A stretch of DNA of 64,000 bases from Celerinatantimonas yamalensis (GTDB taxonomy: Bacteria > Pseudomonadota > Gammaproteobacteria > Enterobacterales > Celerinatantimonadaceae): assembly GCF_046054155.1 (NCBI RefSeq), contig NZ_JBEQCT010000002.1:124001-188000 (forward strand), read 5' to 3'. Shown piece by piece: positions 52,545 through 61,392 of this stretch; positions within the stretch are counted from its first letter, which is position 1, and every line of letters starts with the position of its first letter. A model generated the notes under the pieces. The model was given only the letters and a program-made list of their open reading frames with translations. It made no database searches and was not told the DNA's origin. The translations under genes were made by a program, and so were the position numbers.

Positions 52545-53430
52545 TTCCCGGCAGTTGCAGCGCTGCTGCCGGGCTACATCAAACAAGATTTTAACCCCAA
52601 TACATAACTCGGATGCAATGTAATCTGGGAGAATTAACCCGTTTAACCCAATACCGTAGCCCGGATGGAATGGAATGTAATCCGGGAAACCAACCTATTT
52701 AATCCTCAAACCTTAAGGATGAAACAACCACCATTCCCGGCATTCGCTTCGCTGCTACCGGGCTACGTCAAACAATGAGTCTTAATTCAAACACCGTAGC
52801 CCGGATGGAATGCAATGGAATCCGGGAAACCAACCTATTTAATCCTCAAACCTTAAGGGTGAAACGACCACTATTCCCGGCATTCGCTTCGCTGCTACCG
52901 GGCTACATCAAACAAGATTTTAACCCCAATACGTAACCCGAATGCAATGTAATCTGGGAGAATTAACCCGTTTAACCCAATACCGTAGCCCGGATGGAAT
53001 GTAATGGAATCCGGGATCCCAACCTATTTAATCCTCAAACCTTAAGGGTGAAACGACCACTATTCCCGGCATCCGCTTCGCTGCTACCGGGCTACATCAA
53101 ACAATGAGTCTTAATTCAAACACCGTAGCCCGGATGGAATGTAATGGAATCCGGGATCCCAACCTATTTAATCCTCAAACCTTAAGGATGAAACAACCAC
53201 TATTCCCGGCATCCGCTTCGCTGCTACCGGGCTACATCAAACAATGAGTCTTAATTCAAACACCGTAGCCCGGATGGAATGCAATGTAATCTGGGATCCC
53301 AACCTATTTAATCCTCAAACCTTAAGGGTGAAACGACCACTATTCCCGGCATCCGCTTCGCTGCTACCGGGCTACATCAAACAAGGTTTTAACCCTAATA
53401 CGTAACCCGAATGTAATGGAATCCGGGAAA
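52545..53430. repeat. BIME-like array 2 of inverted REP-type repeats
   Basis: The longest array: about six GTAGCCCGGATGGAATG... hairpins alternate with inverted TTCCCGGCATTCGCTTCGCT...CCGGGCTAC hairpins, with spacers 'AACCTATTTAATCCTCAAAC' and 'ATCAAACAATGAGTCTTAAT'. Unit length is about 130-150 bp. It fills the gap between the convergent emrB and yjbH genes, a usual place for extragenic palindromes. Stop codons and shifting frames show it is non-coding. Confidence 0.9.
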
Positions 53431-53474
53431 CCGCCATCGATAAGGGTTTGGCTTCGACACCAAAAAATTCGACA

Positions 53475-53503
53475 TAAAAAAGCCGGCCATATAGGCCGGC
53501 TTG
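53475..53503 (-). terminator. Rho-independent terminator of the yjbEFGH operon
   Basis: AGCCGGCC (53481-53488) pairs with GGCCGGCT around ATATA. On the minus strand the stem is followed by TTTTTT. It lies 22 nt after the yjbH stop. Confidence 0.88.
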
Positions 53504-53524
53504 TCAACGAGTACTTAGTTACAA

Positions 53525-55612
53525 CTATTGATTGCGGGCATCAAAATAATTAGAGCCACGTTGCTCAGTCATATCATACAGATGATACTTACGAATCAAT
53601 TTTTGGCCACCATCACGAGTGAGTGGCGTCCAACCCACGCTGCCACGTTGAACCGTTGATGTTGTGCTGATTTGATCGAATGGGAAGGAGATAAACACCC
53701 CTTTGGTAAAGCTCCCCTCTCCGTAGTCTGCACTGCTCACATTCGTCAGCGTCGCGTAAGCCCCCATTCTAAAGCCATTGGCAAACTCACGCGTTATGGT
53801 GAACGTTGCGCCTTTGTCTTTGGCTAAATAGCGGCCAACATCAACCTCAGCAGTGATTCCATCCCACGGCATCTGGTAGTATACATTTAGGTGCCCGGTT
53901 ACTGTTTGGTAGTCCCTAAAGCCAAAACGCTGATCAAAGTTACGCTGTTTCACAGCATTCACATTGGCCCCAATCGCCCAGCGGCTACCCAATGGCCGAT
54001 AAAGTACCTCACCCCCGACACCACCATACATATATTCAAGATAACCTGCATAGGCTTGGGTATACCAATTGGTTGACGGGTGAGTAAACCAAGTCGCTTG
54101 CAAGTCATTTACACCAAATTTTGAGGTGGTTAAATACTCACGAATATAGGTTCGCACTCGCGGCAACCGACTTGGCGCATCATATGTAAATTTATTATAG
54201 TTATTCAGCATGTTTGCCGAAACAGAGCCACTGATATCAAAATTATCGGTCAATTTGAGATCGGCCCCTCCTTTTAAAATAACCTGATATAAAAAGAACC
54301 CATCAGGCCCACCCAGACTTTGATTGAGCCCAGGCGTCAGAGAAAAGCTTAAAGGTTGATACGGTTTATGCCAAACCTCTTTGCCCTGTGGTGGACGAGG
54401 ATTCACCACATAAGCTAATTGCGGCTTTTTATTAAAATCATAGTCATAATCATTAATTTTTTTCAACTGCTGCCGACTTATATTCGTCTGTGTGGTTGGT
54501 AAACCATTTTCCTCTTCAATCACACGGAACTGACGCGTTTTATCATCGGTGGCGTTATAGGCAATAGCTGCAGTGCGCGTATCCGCTTCGTGCCGATCGC
54601 GATATTTCGTTTGGCTACCCACAACGGTAACCGCATGCTTACTTTGATAAATTGCTTTGGGGTTTAAACCCGCATTTTTAGCAAGATCACTGGCCACTTT
54701 ATCCCAATCAGCCGTATGCATTTGTGTCCCAGCAGCTTTTAATGGTTGCGGTGCTGGGTTATGTTTTAATTCAACCACATCTTTGGTGACATTGGTATGC
54801 AGAGTAACACCGAAAGACAATGTATTACCCCGTTCATAAGCCAACTGTAAATTCATATACGGTGTGGGTTTAAGATTTAGCCCGATATTAATTCGAGAAG
54901 ATTGAGACTGATTATCGCTATATGGTTCATGTTGATAATTATTGCCATCCAATTCAACTTTCAGGCTGAGTGGCTGCCAAGGGGTTTGGTATTCAACGCC
55001 ACCGAATAGCGCAGCTTTTTGGCCACTAAAAAAATCACCAAAGTTGACCTTCCCCGTATTCGTCGTTGAGGATCGATCACAAAATTTATTAGACACACGG
55101 CAAAATGGGTTCGTCACATCCCCCGCTGAGCCCATATAACCCCAAGCCATACCCAATGTGACATCAAATGGACCAATACGTTTAGTCGCATTAATAAATT
55201 CAGATGAAAAAAGCCCTGTACCACCAATGTCACGAAGCCCAACAGAAACATCAGGGGTATAATACCCTTCTTGCCAAAGACGGAACTTCACATCCACGCC
55301 TTTATCTTTATAACTTTGATCACCAGATAATGATCGAGGCCCATATAAGCGGTTAGTAATCGTCACATAGCGAATAGAAGCATTAAGCCAAGGCAGTGGC
55401 TGCAAATTCACTGCCCCAAAAATATACGGGCTAATACGTGAGTAATTAAAACTAATATCGCCATCAGGCGCCATACGGGCGCTTGGCATTTGTATTAAAC
55501 CGATGTTACCAAAGTCGTTACGCGATGGTTCAACATGATCTGACCAATTAGCCCAAGCTGATGCACAAGGGAGCAGCAATCCTGCTGCGAGAGATAATTT
55601 AGATAACTGCAT
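53525..55612 (-). CDS. yjbH: YjbH-type outer-membrane exopolysaccharide protein
   Basis: Predicted beta-barrel outer-membrane protein of 695 aa (GfcD/YjbH family, typically about 700 aa) with a signal peptide (LSLAAGLLLPCASAWA). The mature start HVEPSRNDFGNIGLIQMPSA is characteristic, and the C-terminal half is a second barrel-like region rich in aromatic strands. Thought to take part in exopolysaccharide secretion with YjbE, F and G. It is the last gene of the leftward operon and is followed by a strong terminator. Confidence 0.93.
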   Translation of the reverse strand: MQLSKLSLAAGLLLPCASAWANWSDHVEPSRNDFGNIGLIQMPSARMAPDGDISFNYSRISPYIFGAVNLQPLPWLNASIRYVTITNRLYGPRSLSGDQSYKDKGVDVKFRLWQEGYYTPDVSVGLRDIGGTGLFSSEFINATKRIGPFDVTLGMAWGYMGSAGDVTNPFCRVSNKFCDRSSTTNTGKVNFGDFFSGQKAALFGGVEYQTPWQPLSLKVELDGNNYQHEPYSDNQSQSSRINIGLNLKPTPYMNLQLAYERGNTLSFGVTLHTNVTKDVVELKHNPAPQPLKAAGTQMHTADWDKVASDLAKNAGLNPKAIYQSKHAVTVVGSQTKYRDRHEADTRTAAIAYNATDDKTRQFRVIEEENGLPTTQTNISRQQLKKINDYDYDFNKKPQLAYVVNPRPPQGKEVWHKPYQPLSFSLTPGLNQSLGGPDGFFLYQVILKGGADLKLTDNFDISGSVSANMLNNYNKFTYDAPSRLPRVRTYIREYLTTSKFGVNDLQATWFTHPSTNWYTQAYAGYLEYMYGGVGGEVLYRPLGSRWAIGANVNAVKQRNFDQRFGFRDYQTVTGHLNVYYQMPWDGITAEVDVGRYLAKDKGATFTITREFANGFRMGAYATLTNVSSADYGEGSFTKGVFISFPFDQISTTSTVQRGSVGWTPLTRDGGQKLIRKYHLYDMTEQRGSNYFDARNQ

Positions 55613-55635
55613 AATCCATCCAAGTGGTTACCAGA

Positions 55636-56361
55636 TCAATAAGGAAGAATCTGCGCGGCATACAACTGCGCCATAGACTGATTAAAACGCTTATCACCAT
55701 GCAGTGGCACATAAAGCACACTACCAGGCGCTAAATAAGCAGTTTGAGTATTCCAATAGCTAATACCTATTTTACGAATACGTGTATCAGGCGTAATCAC
55801 CCACACATAACTTGGGTCAGAGCCAGGCAAACGAGTGATACTAGCCATATAATCAGCGATCGTTTTATGCCCAACAAACGCTAATTTCGCTTGCTTAGCC
55901 GCGCCGCCTACCTGTACATAATCTGGACGAAGCGGTGCAACAAAAATATCGCCTTCGCGTAAAAGACGATTTTCTTCAGGCTTAAGATCGATAATATCCC
56001 ATGTAAACGGCTGCAACACCCGACCCGTTGCGGCAAATTTTAAAACTTGCTGATGCAAAGAAATACGTGTATCCGAATTGATATCCATCGCTTTTAGCTG
56101 ATAAAGCAACGCCCAGCGTAAGCGACTTTGATCGCGCTTATTTTGCGCGCGAAGTAGGCCAATCCCCAGCCGATAAGCATCTGGTTTAAGCTGCCAACTA
56201 TTCGCTAACACAGCAATTCTCGTTTTGGGTATAACATGGTACATTTTAGGGGCGACAAATTGTCCTTGAGTGGACACATCTAGAGAGAGATCCCCAGCCA
56301 TTGCGGGAAAAGCTAGCGCAAATAGTGCGGCAATGATGAGCCGCTGAATATCCATTCTCAT
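55636..56361 (-). CDS. yjbG: YjbG/GfcC-family exopolysaccharide periplasmic protein
   Basis: Periplasmic protein of 241 aa with a signal peptide (LIIAALFALAFPAMA). GfcC-family features include the beta-grasp-type domains with GDIFVAPLRPDYVQVGG (about residue 135) and the C-terminal helix after VLYVPLHG. Its ATG overlaps the yjbF stop (ATGA), and yjbH follows after 23 nt, so all are coupled. Exact role in polymer export is not established. Confidence 0.9.
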   Translation of the reverse strand: MRMDIQRLIIAALFALAFPAMAGDLSLDVSTQGQFVAPKMYHVIPKTRIAVLANSWQLKPDAYRLGIGLLRAQNKRDQSRLRWALLYQLKAMDINSDTRISLHQQVLKFAATGRVLQPFTWDIIDLKPEENRLLREGDIFVAPLRPDYVQVGGAAKQAKLAFVGHKTIADYMASITRLPGSDPSYVWVITPDTRIRKIGISYWNTQTAYLAPGSVLYVPLHGDKRFNQSMAQLYAAQILPY

Positions 56362-57023
56362 TGTAAATCCTGCTGATAAGGTTTTAAGAGAGTCATTTTA
56401 AATGGTGGAAGTGTCGGCGATAACTGCTGCTCTGATTGGCGGACCAATCCCCGCGAGCTTAGCCAGTATTTATTCACCGTATGAAAACCTAATTGTGGGA
56501 GTTCGTAATACTCATCCACTTCTGTCAATTGAATCACATGACCACCAATCATTTTTGATGCCATACCTTTCACAACATAACGAGCTGTAAACGGCAGACC
56601 ATATTGGTAATCGGGCATCAGATCAATATACCCTTTAGCCTGATAATGCTGCAGCTTCAGACTCGTTAAACCATGGCGAAGTGGGTCCCCATCTACAAAA
56701 TGAACGCCTTTAATATTGGCAGGTTTTAAGCCATCAGTCCGAATAATTCGACCAAACCGGGTAACCACAGCCTCCTTTTGATGCGATACCCACATTCGCT
56801 CATCACCCTTGGCTTTCGCTAAAATGACTAACGCACGCGACGCGTCCCTCATCTGTATATAGCTTGCTGCATAAGGCAGTTGAGCAAGCTGTTGCGCTGA
56901 AATTGACGCATTAGGCGGCGCGACAAACGCATCATGGATGGTTTGGTAGGCCATGTGGCTGTCACTGGTGCAACCAGAAATAAGTAGACTTATCCCTATC
57001 GAGGCAAATTGAAATCGTTTCAT
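56358..57023 (-). CDS. yjbF: YjbF/GfcB-family lipoprotein
   Basis: Lipoprotein of about 221 aa with lipobox LISGC (Cys about 17). The YjbF segments ASYIQMRDASRALVILAKA (about residue 55) and TRFGRIIRTDGL (about residue 90) are typical. The start at 57023 fits the signal peptide; an upstream in-frame extension to 57080 would spoil it. It lies 59 nt after yjbE, across a hairpin. Confidence 0.88.
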   Translation of the reverse strand: MKRFQFASIGISLLISGCTSDSHMAYQTIHDAFVAPPNASISAQQLAQLPYAASYIQMRDASRALVILAKAKGDERMWVSHQKEAVVTRFGRIIRTDGLKPANIKGVHFVDGDPLRHGLTSLKLQHYQAKGYIDLMPDYQYGLPFTARYVVKGMASKMIGGHVIQLTEVDEYYELPQLGFHTVNKYWLSSRGLVRQSEQQLSPTLPPFKMTLLKPYQQDLQ

Positions 57024-57044
57024 ATTTTTTATTAGCGCATAAGA

Positions 57045-57065
57045 AAGGCCAGCATTGCTGGCCTT
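57045..57065. terminator. Hairpin between yjbE and yjbF
   Basis: AAGGCCAGCA and TGCTGGCCTT are perfect 10-bp arms around one base. The following minus-strand TTTCTTATG is only weakly T-rich, so it may be a partial terminator or an RNA-stabilising element that sets high yjbE relative to yjbF expression. Confidence 0.6.
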
Positions 57066-57082
57066 GAATATAAAAAACAACT

Positions 57083-57418
57083 TTAGTTGGTACCTGTTGT
57101 ACCTGTTGTACCTGTTGTACCTGTTGTACCTGAGGTGGTGTTATTGTTGTTAGCGACCACGGCAACAGTTGCGACAGCTGCCGCAGCAAGCCCAGTCGCA
57201 AGACCGGCAGAGATACCGCCAATAGTGGCACCACTTGCGACGCCAGCGCCTGCAGCAGCTCCACCAGCACCCGCACCAGCACCAGCACCAACCGTTGTGG
57301 TTGTACCTGTAGTTGTACCTGTAGTAGTACCAGCAGCAGTAACTGCGCCAGCAGCAAACGCAGGGGCTGCTACCATGCAGGCCGATGCGATTAAAGCAGC
57401 AATTGCACTTTTCTTCAT
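57083..57418 (-). CDS. yjbE: YjbE/GfcA-like small exported Gly/Ala/Thr-rich protein
   Basis: 111 aa with a signal peptide (AALIASACMVAAPAFA) and a low-complexity mature part. It has a Thr/Gly stretch, an Ala/Gly stretch and a C-terminal run of repeated Gly-Thr-Thr. E. coli YjbE ends with a similar poly-Thr tail and occupies the same first position in its operon. AAAAGGAGTCTCT precedes the ATG. Weak sequence constraint makes the call depend on position and composition. Confidence 0.8.
   Translation of the reverse strand: MKKSAIAALIASACMVAAPAFAAGAVTAAGTTTGTTTGTTTTVGAGAGAGAGGAAAGAGVASGATIGGISAGLATGLAAAAVATVAVVANNNNTTSGTTGTTGTTGTTGTN
57086..57131. repeat. 9-bp tandem repeat inside yjbE
   Basis: GTTGTACCT occurs four times in a row (57096-57131), preceded by a variant GTTGGTACCT. 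It encodes the C-terminal Gly-Thr-Thr repeats. Copy-number change keeps the frame, so it would vary tail length without killing the gene. Confidence 0.85.
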
Positions 57419-57438
57419 AGAGACTCCTTTTTACACGT

Positions 57439-57455
57439 GTATGCTAAGAGCATAC
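57439..57455. promoter_or_regulatory. Palindrome in the yjbE leader
   Basis: GTATGCT and AGCATAC are perfect arms around AAG, 21 nt upstream of the yjbE start codon. Could be an operator or a 5' hairpin. Confidence 0.35.
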
Positions 57456-57576
57456 TCAATAGTAGAGCAAAACAGTTTGCCCTACTAGTGAATATTCTTT
57501 GAACACTCAGATTGTTTTAAAGATGCATTAAAATAACAGAAGAAAGCCAAGTGGAATCAGTAGCTCAATCAGTTTC

Positions 57577-58445
57577 ATCCCAACACCATCCCCCGAATGA
57601 AATGCAATCTGGGAAAATCAACTCGTTTGATCATCGAACCTTGGGGATGAATCACCCATCATTCCCGGCATTCGCTACTTTGGTGGGTTAAACCCACAAT
57701 GCTCCCGGCATTCGCTGCGCTACTACCGGGCTACATCAAACGATGATGTCTTAATTCAAACATCGTAGCCCGGATGGGATGGAATGGAATCCGGGAAACC
57801 AACCCATTTTATCCTCAAACCTTGAGGGTGAAACAACCACCATTCCCGGCATCCGCTGCGCTACTACCGAGCTACATCAAACGATGATGTCTTAATTCAA
57901 ACATCGTAGCCCGGATGCAATGCAATGGAATCCGGGAAACCAACCCGTTTTATCCTCAAACCTTGAGGGTGAAACAACCACCATTCCCGGCATTCGCTGC
58001 GCTACTACTGGGCTACATCAAACGATGAGTCTTAATTCAAACATCGTAGCCCGGATGGAATGCAATGGAATCCGGGAAACCAACCCATTTTATCCTCAAA
58101 CCTTGAGGGTGAAACAACCACCATTCCCGGCATTCGCTGCGCTACTACCGGGCTACATCAAACGATGAGTCTTAATTCAAACATCGTAGCCCGGATGGAA
58201 TGCAATGGAATCCGGGAAACCAACCCATTTTATCCTCAAACCTTGAGGGTGAAACAACCACCATTCCCGGCATTCGCTGCGCTACTACCGGGCTACATCA
58301 AACGATGAGTCTTAATTCAAACATCGTAGCCCGGATGGAATGCAATGGAATCCGGGAAACCAACCCATTTTATCCTCAAACCTTGAGGATTAATCACCCA
58401 TCATTCCCGGCATTCGCTTCGCGGATGCCGGGCTACATAAAATGA
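57577..58445. repeat. BIME-like array 3, head-to-tail 140-bp units
   Basis: Five to six copies of a composite unit: GTAGCCCGGATGGAATGCAA with an ATCCGGG arm, spacer, ATTCCCGGCATTCGCTGCGC with CCGGGCTAC, linker. From about 57766 to 58440 the period is 140 bp and the copies are nearly identical, so recent amplification is likely. Because 140 is not a multiple of 3, open frames of about 82 codons arise in successive units; they are not genes. It lies between the yjbE promoter and the end of the wbaP-like gene. Confidence 0.92.
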
Positions 58446-58498
58446 TGGGGTTAAAAATTTGAGGGTTCTACGCAAGATCTTGACGAAAAAACTTAAGC

Positions 58499-59968
58499 TT
58501 AATAGGCACCATCTTTGGCAATAACAACTTTGGCGGTTTTAAACAAAATAGCAATGTCATACCACAACGACCAATTTTTAACATACCAACTATCAAAATA
58601 AATCCGATTTGCATAACTGGTATCGTTGCGACCACTCACCTGCCATAAACCGGTCATGCCTGGTTTGACCATCAAATAATATTCTACATCATCGTGATAA
58701 CGTTTAAGCTCTTCCTCAACAATTGGGCGGGGTCCCACCAGACTCATCTCGCCTTTGAACACATTCCAAAGTTGCGGTAACTCATCCAAACTTGTTTTAC
58801 GAATAAACTGACCAATCGACGTAATACGAGGGTCATTTTTAAGTTTAAAATCTTTATCCCATTCAGCTTGTGCCTGCGGATCATTGGCAAGAAGCTCTGC
58901 TAATACCGCTTGCGAATTGATCACCATTGACCGGAACTTCAAGCATTTAAATGCTCGTCCCCGATAGCCTATCCGCTCATGGCCATAAGTAGCTGGGCCG
59001 CCATCACGGCGAATTTTGCATGTAAGATAAACAAACAGGGGCGAAAATAAAATCAACAAAATGGAAGACACTACAATATCGAACGCACGTTTTACCATTT
59101 TAGATGAAATACGGGCCAAATTATTACGCAAGCGTAAAATCATCACTTCATGGCTAAAAAAATGCGACATATCAGTGCCATAGAGTGGTACACCACGCAG
59201 TGAGGGAATCACTGAAATATTATTCACGCCACGCGTGGATAAACGACGAATCCAGTTATCACGGAGATCACGCTGCCCCTCTTCAAGCGCCACATAAACT
59301 TTTGCTTTATTGACGCAATATTGCCAATAATCTTGTACACGAATAAGTGGCACATTTTGTACAGGACTAGTTGATGCAAGGTCATCGGGTGCCACAAATG
59401 CCTGAATGTGCATGCCCATCAGTTTTTCACTCGCAATCGCTTGGTAGGCATCTAAGGCATTATCACCACAGCCAATAATCACACACGGCACTTGCCAGCA
59501 ACCCATTTTATCTAACGCAAGTTTCGTCAATGCTCGACATAACGGAAGTAAAAACAGCACCAGACCCCATAAAAGTAACCACTCAAGACGGGAGAAATCT
59601 TGCTTGGCAAAAGCCAATGAGGCCACATCAAGCAAAGCCATGACGCTAAGGGTTTGCAGTACTTCGCGCAGCTCACTCCAAAAAGGCTTGCGATAAGTGT
59701 AATGGCGCAATTTTCCCCAAAACCACAATACCCCCACAAGAGCAAGCCCCATTAAGAAGAAAGATCGAGCAATTCCCACGGCAGAACCATAACCGCCCGC
59801 TAATGGAAAAACAGACGTTCCTCGCAACCCACCCACCGCATAGACCAACAGTGCGGCCAAAAACATCGCCAGCAGATCGCTGCCGATCAATGCAAGTTTA
59901 TTGACAGTTGCGCGGTAGCTTTGAAACTGCTGCCAGTTAGGTTGATCAATCACTTGAAGTTGCCCCAT
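58499..59968 (-). CDS. Undecaprenyl-phosphate sugar phosphotransferase (WbaP-type)
   Basis: Polyprenyl glycosylphosphotransferase of 489 aa that starts exopolysaccharide repeat-unit synthesis by moving a sugar-1-phosphate (often galactose) to undecaprenyl phosphate. Four to five N-terminal membrane helices (about residues 25-150) and a Rossmann-like middle domain (CVIIGCGDNALDAYQ) come first. The C-terminal catalytic domain has KRAFDIVVSSILLILFSPLF, KCLKFRSM and the signature LDELPQLWNVFKGEMSLVGP (about residue 400). It lies downstream of manB and manC on the same strand. The sugar is not certain. Confidence 0.92.
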   Translation of the reverse strand: MGQLQVIDQPNWQQFQSYRATVNKLALIGSDLLAMFLAALLVYAVGGLRGTSVFPLAGGYGSAVGIARSFFLMGLALVGVLWFWGKLRHYTYRKPFWSELREVLQTLSVMALLDVASLAFAKQDFSRLEWLLLWGLVLFLLPLCRALTKLALDKMGCWQVPCVIIGCGDNALDAYQAIASEKLMGMHIQAFVAPDDLASTSPVQNVPLIRVQDYWQYCVNKAKVYVALEEGQRDLRDNWIRRLSTRGVNNISVIPSLRGVPLYGTDMSHFFSHEVMILRLRNNLARISSKMVKRAFDIVVSSILLILFSPLFVYLTCKIRRDGGPATYGHERIGYRGRAFKCLKFRSMVINSQAVLAELLANDPQAQAEWDKDFKLKNDPRITSIGQFIRKTSLDELPQLWNVFKGEMSLVGPRPIVEEELKRYHDDVEYYLMVKPGMTGLWQVSGRNDTSYANRIYFDSWYVKNWSLWYDIAILFKTAKVVIAKDGAY

Positions 59969-60024
59969 CTATTCATTGCTCCGTTGGTTGGCAAGCGAGG
60001 TCTATACGTAAAACTAATATTAGT

Positions 60025-61392
60025 TTAGTTATGGCGTAGCAATGCCAGTATTTCAGCCGTTTTATCACGCATCAGTGCACTATTTTGACGTGATTCTACA
60101 TTTAAGCGTACGACGGGCTCTGTATTAGAGCTGCGTAAATTAAAGCGCCAATCAGCAAACTCAAGGCTAATGCCATCGGTTTCATCCACCACCAAGGCAT
60201 CATTTTCATAGGTCGCGCGAACGCGTGCAATGGCAGCATCTGGTTCGAGCAATTTCGAGTTAATTTCACCGGATGATGGATACGCGGCAATGCGTGCTTT
60301 CACCGTCTGCGATAAAGTGAGCCCTTTCACACAGAGTAGTTCAGCGACTAACAACCATGGGATCATGCCGCTATCACAATAACCAAACGTTTTAAAGTAA
60401 TGATGGGCACTCATTTCACCCCCATAAATCGCATCTTCAGCGCGCATTCGTTCCTTAATAAACGCATGCCCAGTTTTAGACATCACTGGTACACCACCGG
60501 CTTTTTTAACCACATCAATCGTGTTCCAGCTTAACCGTGGATCATGAATAATCTTCGCGCCAGGCTGCTTTTGCAAAAACGCTTCAGCCAATAGACCCAC
60601 GATATAATAGCCTTCAATAAATTCGCCATGCTCATCAAACAAGAAACAGCGGTCAAAATCACCATCCCAAGCGATGCCAAAATCAGCTTGATGCTCAAGC
60701 ACGGCTTTCGATGTATCCGCACGATTCTCAGGCAATAATGGATTAGGGATCCCGTTGGGAAAGCGACCATCGGCTTGATGGTGTACCTTCACAAAGGTGA
60801 TAGGCACGTTTAAAGTGGCAAAGCGCTGCTCGAGCGCATCAATCACATGACCCGCCGCACCATTACCTGCATTCACCACCAATTTAAGCGGCCTAAAATT
60901 ATTCGGGTTGATATAACCAACGAGGTGGTCGATATAACGGGTTAAATTATCCGTTAATTGATAATTGCCACGCAGGGCCACTGGCGAAAAGTCATTGGCT
61001 TCGGCTAACGCTTGAATGGTTCTAAGGCCCGTATCACCACTAATAGGACGCGCCCCTTCGCGTACTAGCTTCATTCCATTGTAATCCATCGGATTATGAC
61101 TGGCTGTCACTTCAATGCCGCCATCAACGGGTAGCGACTGCGCTGCATAGTAGATCTCTTCAGTCCCCGTCATACCGATATCGATCACATCGACGCCGCC
61201 ATCCATCAGACCATTCGCCAAAGCTTGTTTTAAAGACTCAGAGCTCAACCGCACATCGCCCCCAACCACTATAGTTTTGGGGTGTAAGTGCTCGGCATAG
61301 GCACGGCCAATGCGATAAGCAATATCGTCGTTAAGCTCATGACCTAACTGGCCACGAATATCATAGGCTTTAAAACAATGTAACTGACTCAT
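60025..61392 (-). CDS. manB: Phosphomannomutase (CpsG/ManB)
   Basis: Interconverts mannose 6-phosphate and mannose 1-phosphate for GDP-mannose supply. It has 455 aa, as usual for CpsG. The phosphoserine loop is GIEVTASHNPMDYNGMKL (about residue 92), the Mg-binding loop AWDGDFDRCFLFDE (about residue 240), the sugar-binding loop GGEMSAHHYF (about residue 325) and the phosphate-binding RSSNTEPVVRLN near the C-terminus. Its ATG shares one base with the manC stop (TAATG). Confidence 0.95.
   Translation of the reverse strand: MSQLHCFKAYDIRGQLGHELNDDIAYRIGRAYAEHLHPKTIVVGGDVRLSSESLKQALANGLMDGGVDVIDIGMTGTEEIYYAAQSLPVDGGIEVTASHNPMDYNGMKLVREGARPISGDTGLRTIQALAEANDFSPVALRGNYQLTDNLTRYIDHLVGYINPNNFRPLKLVVNAGNGAAGHVIDALEQRFATLNVPITFVKVHHQADGRFPNGIPNPLLPENRADTSKAVLEHQADFGIAWDGDFDRCFLFDEHGEFIEGYYIVGLLAEAFLQKQPGAKIIHDPRLSWNTIDVVKKAGGVPVMSKTGHAFIKERMRAEDAIYGGEMSAHHYFKTFGYCDSGMIPWLLVAELLCVKGLTLSQTVKARIAAYPSSGEINSKLLEPDAAIARVRATYENDALVVDETDGISLEFADWRFNLRSSNTEPVVRLNVESRQNSALMRDKTAEILALLRHN

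Noticed and set aside
57087..57488. Plus-strand 133-codon Val/Pro/Ala-rich frame opposite yjbE
   Set aside because: It arises from reading the repetitive Gly/Ala/Thr codons of yjbE in antisense; no ribosome binding site.
57920..58445. Tandem 82-codon frames as a gene family or CRISPR-like array
   Set aside because: They are BIME repeats with a 140-bp period and paired hairpins. Units are identical throughout, without variable spacers, and no cas genes occur.
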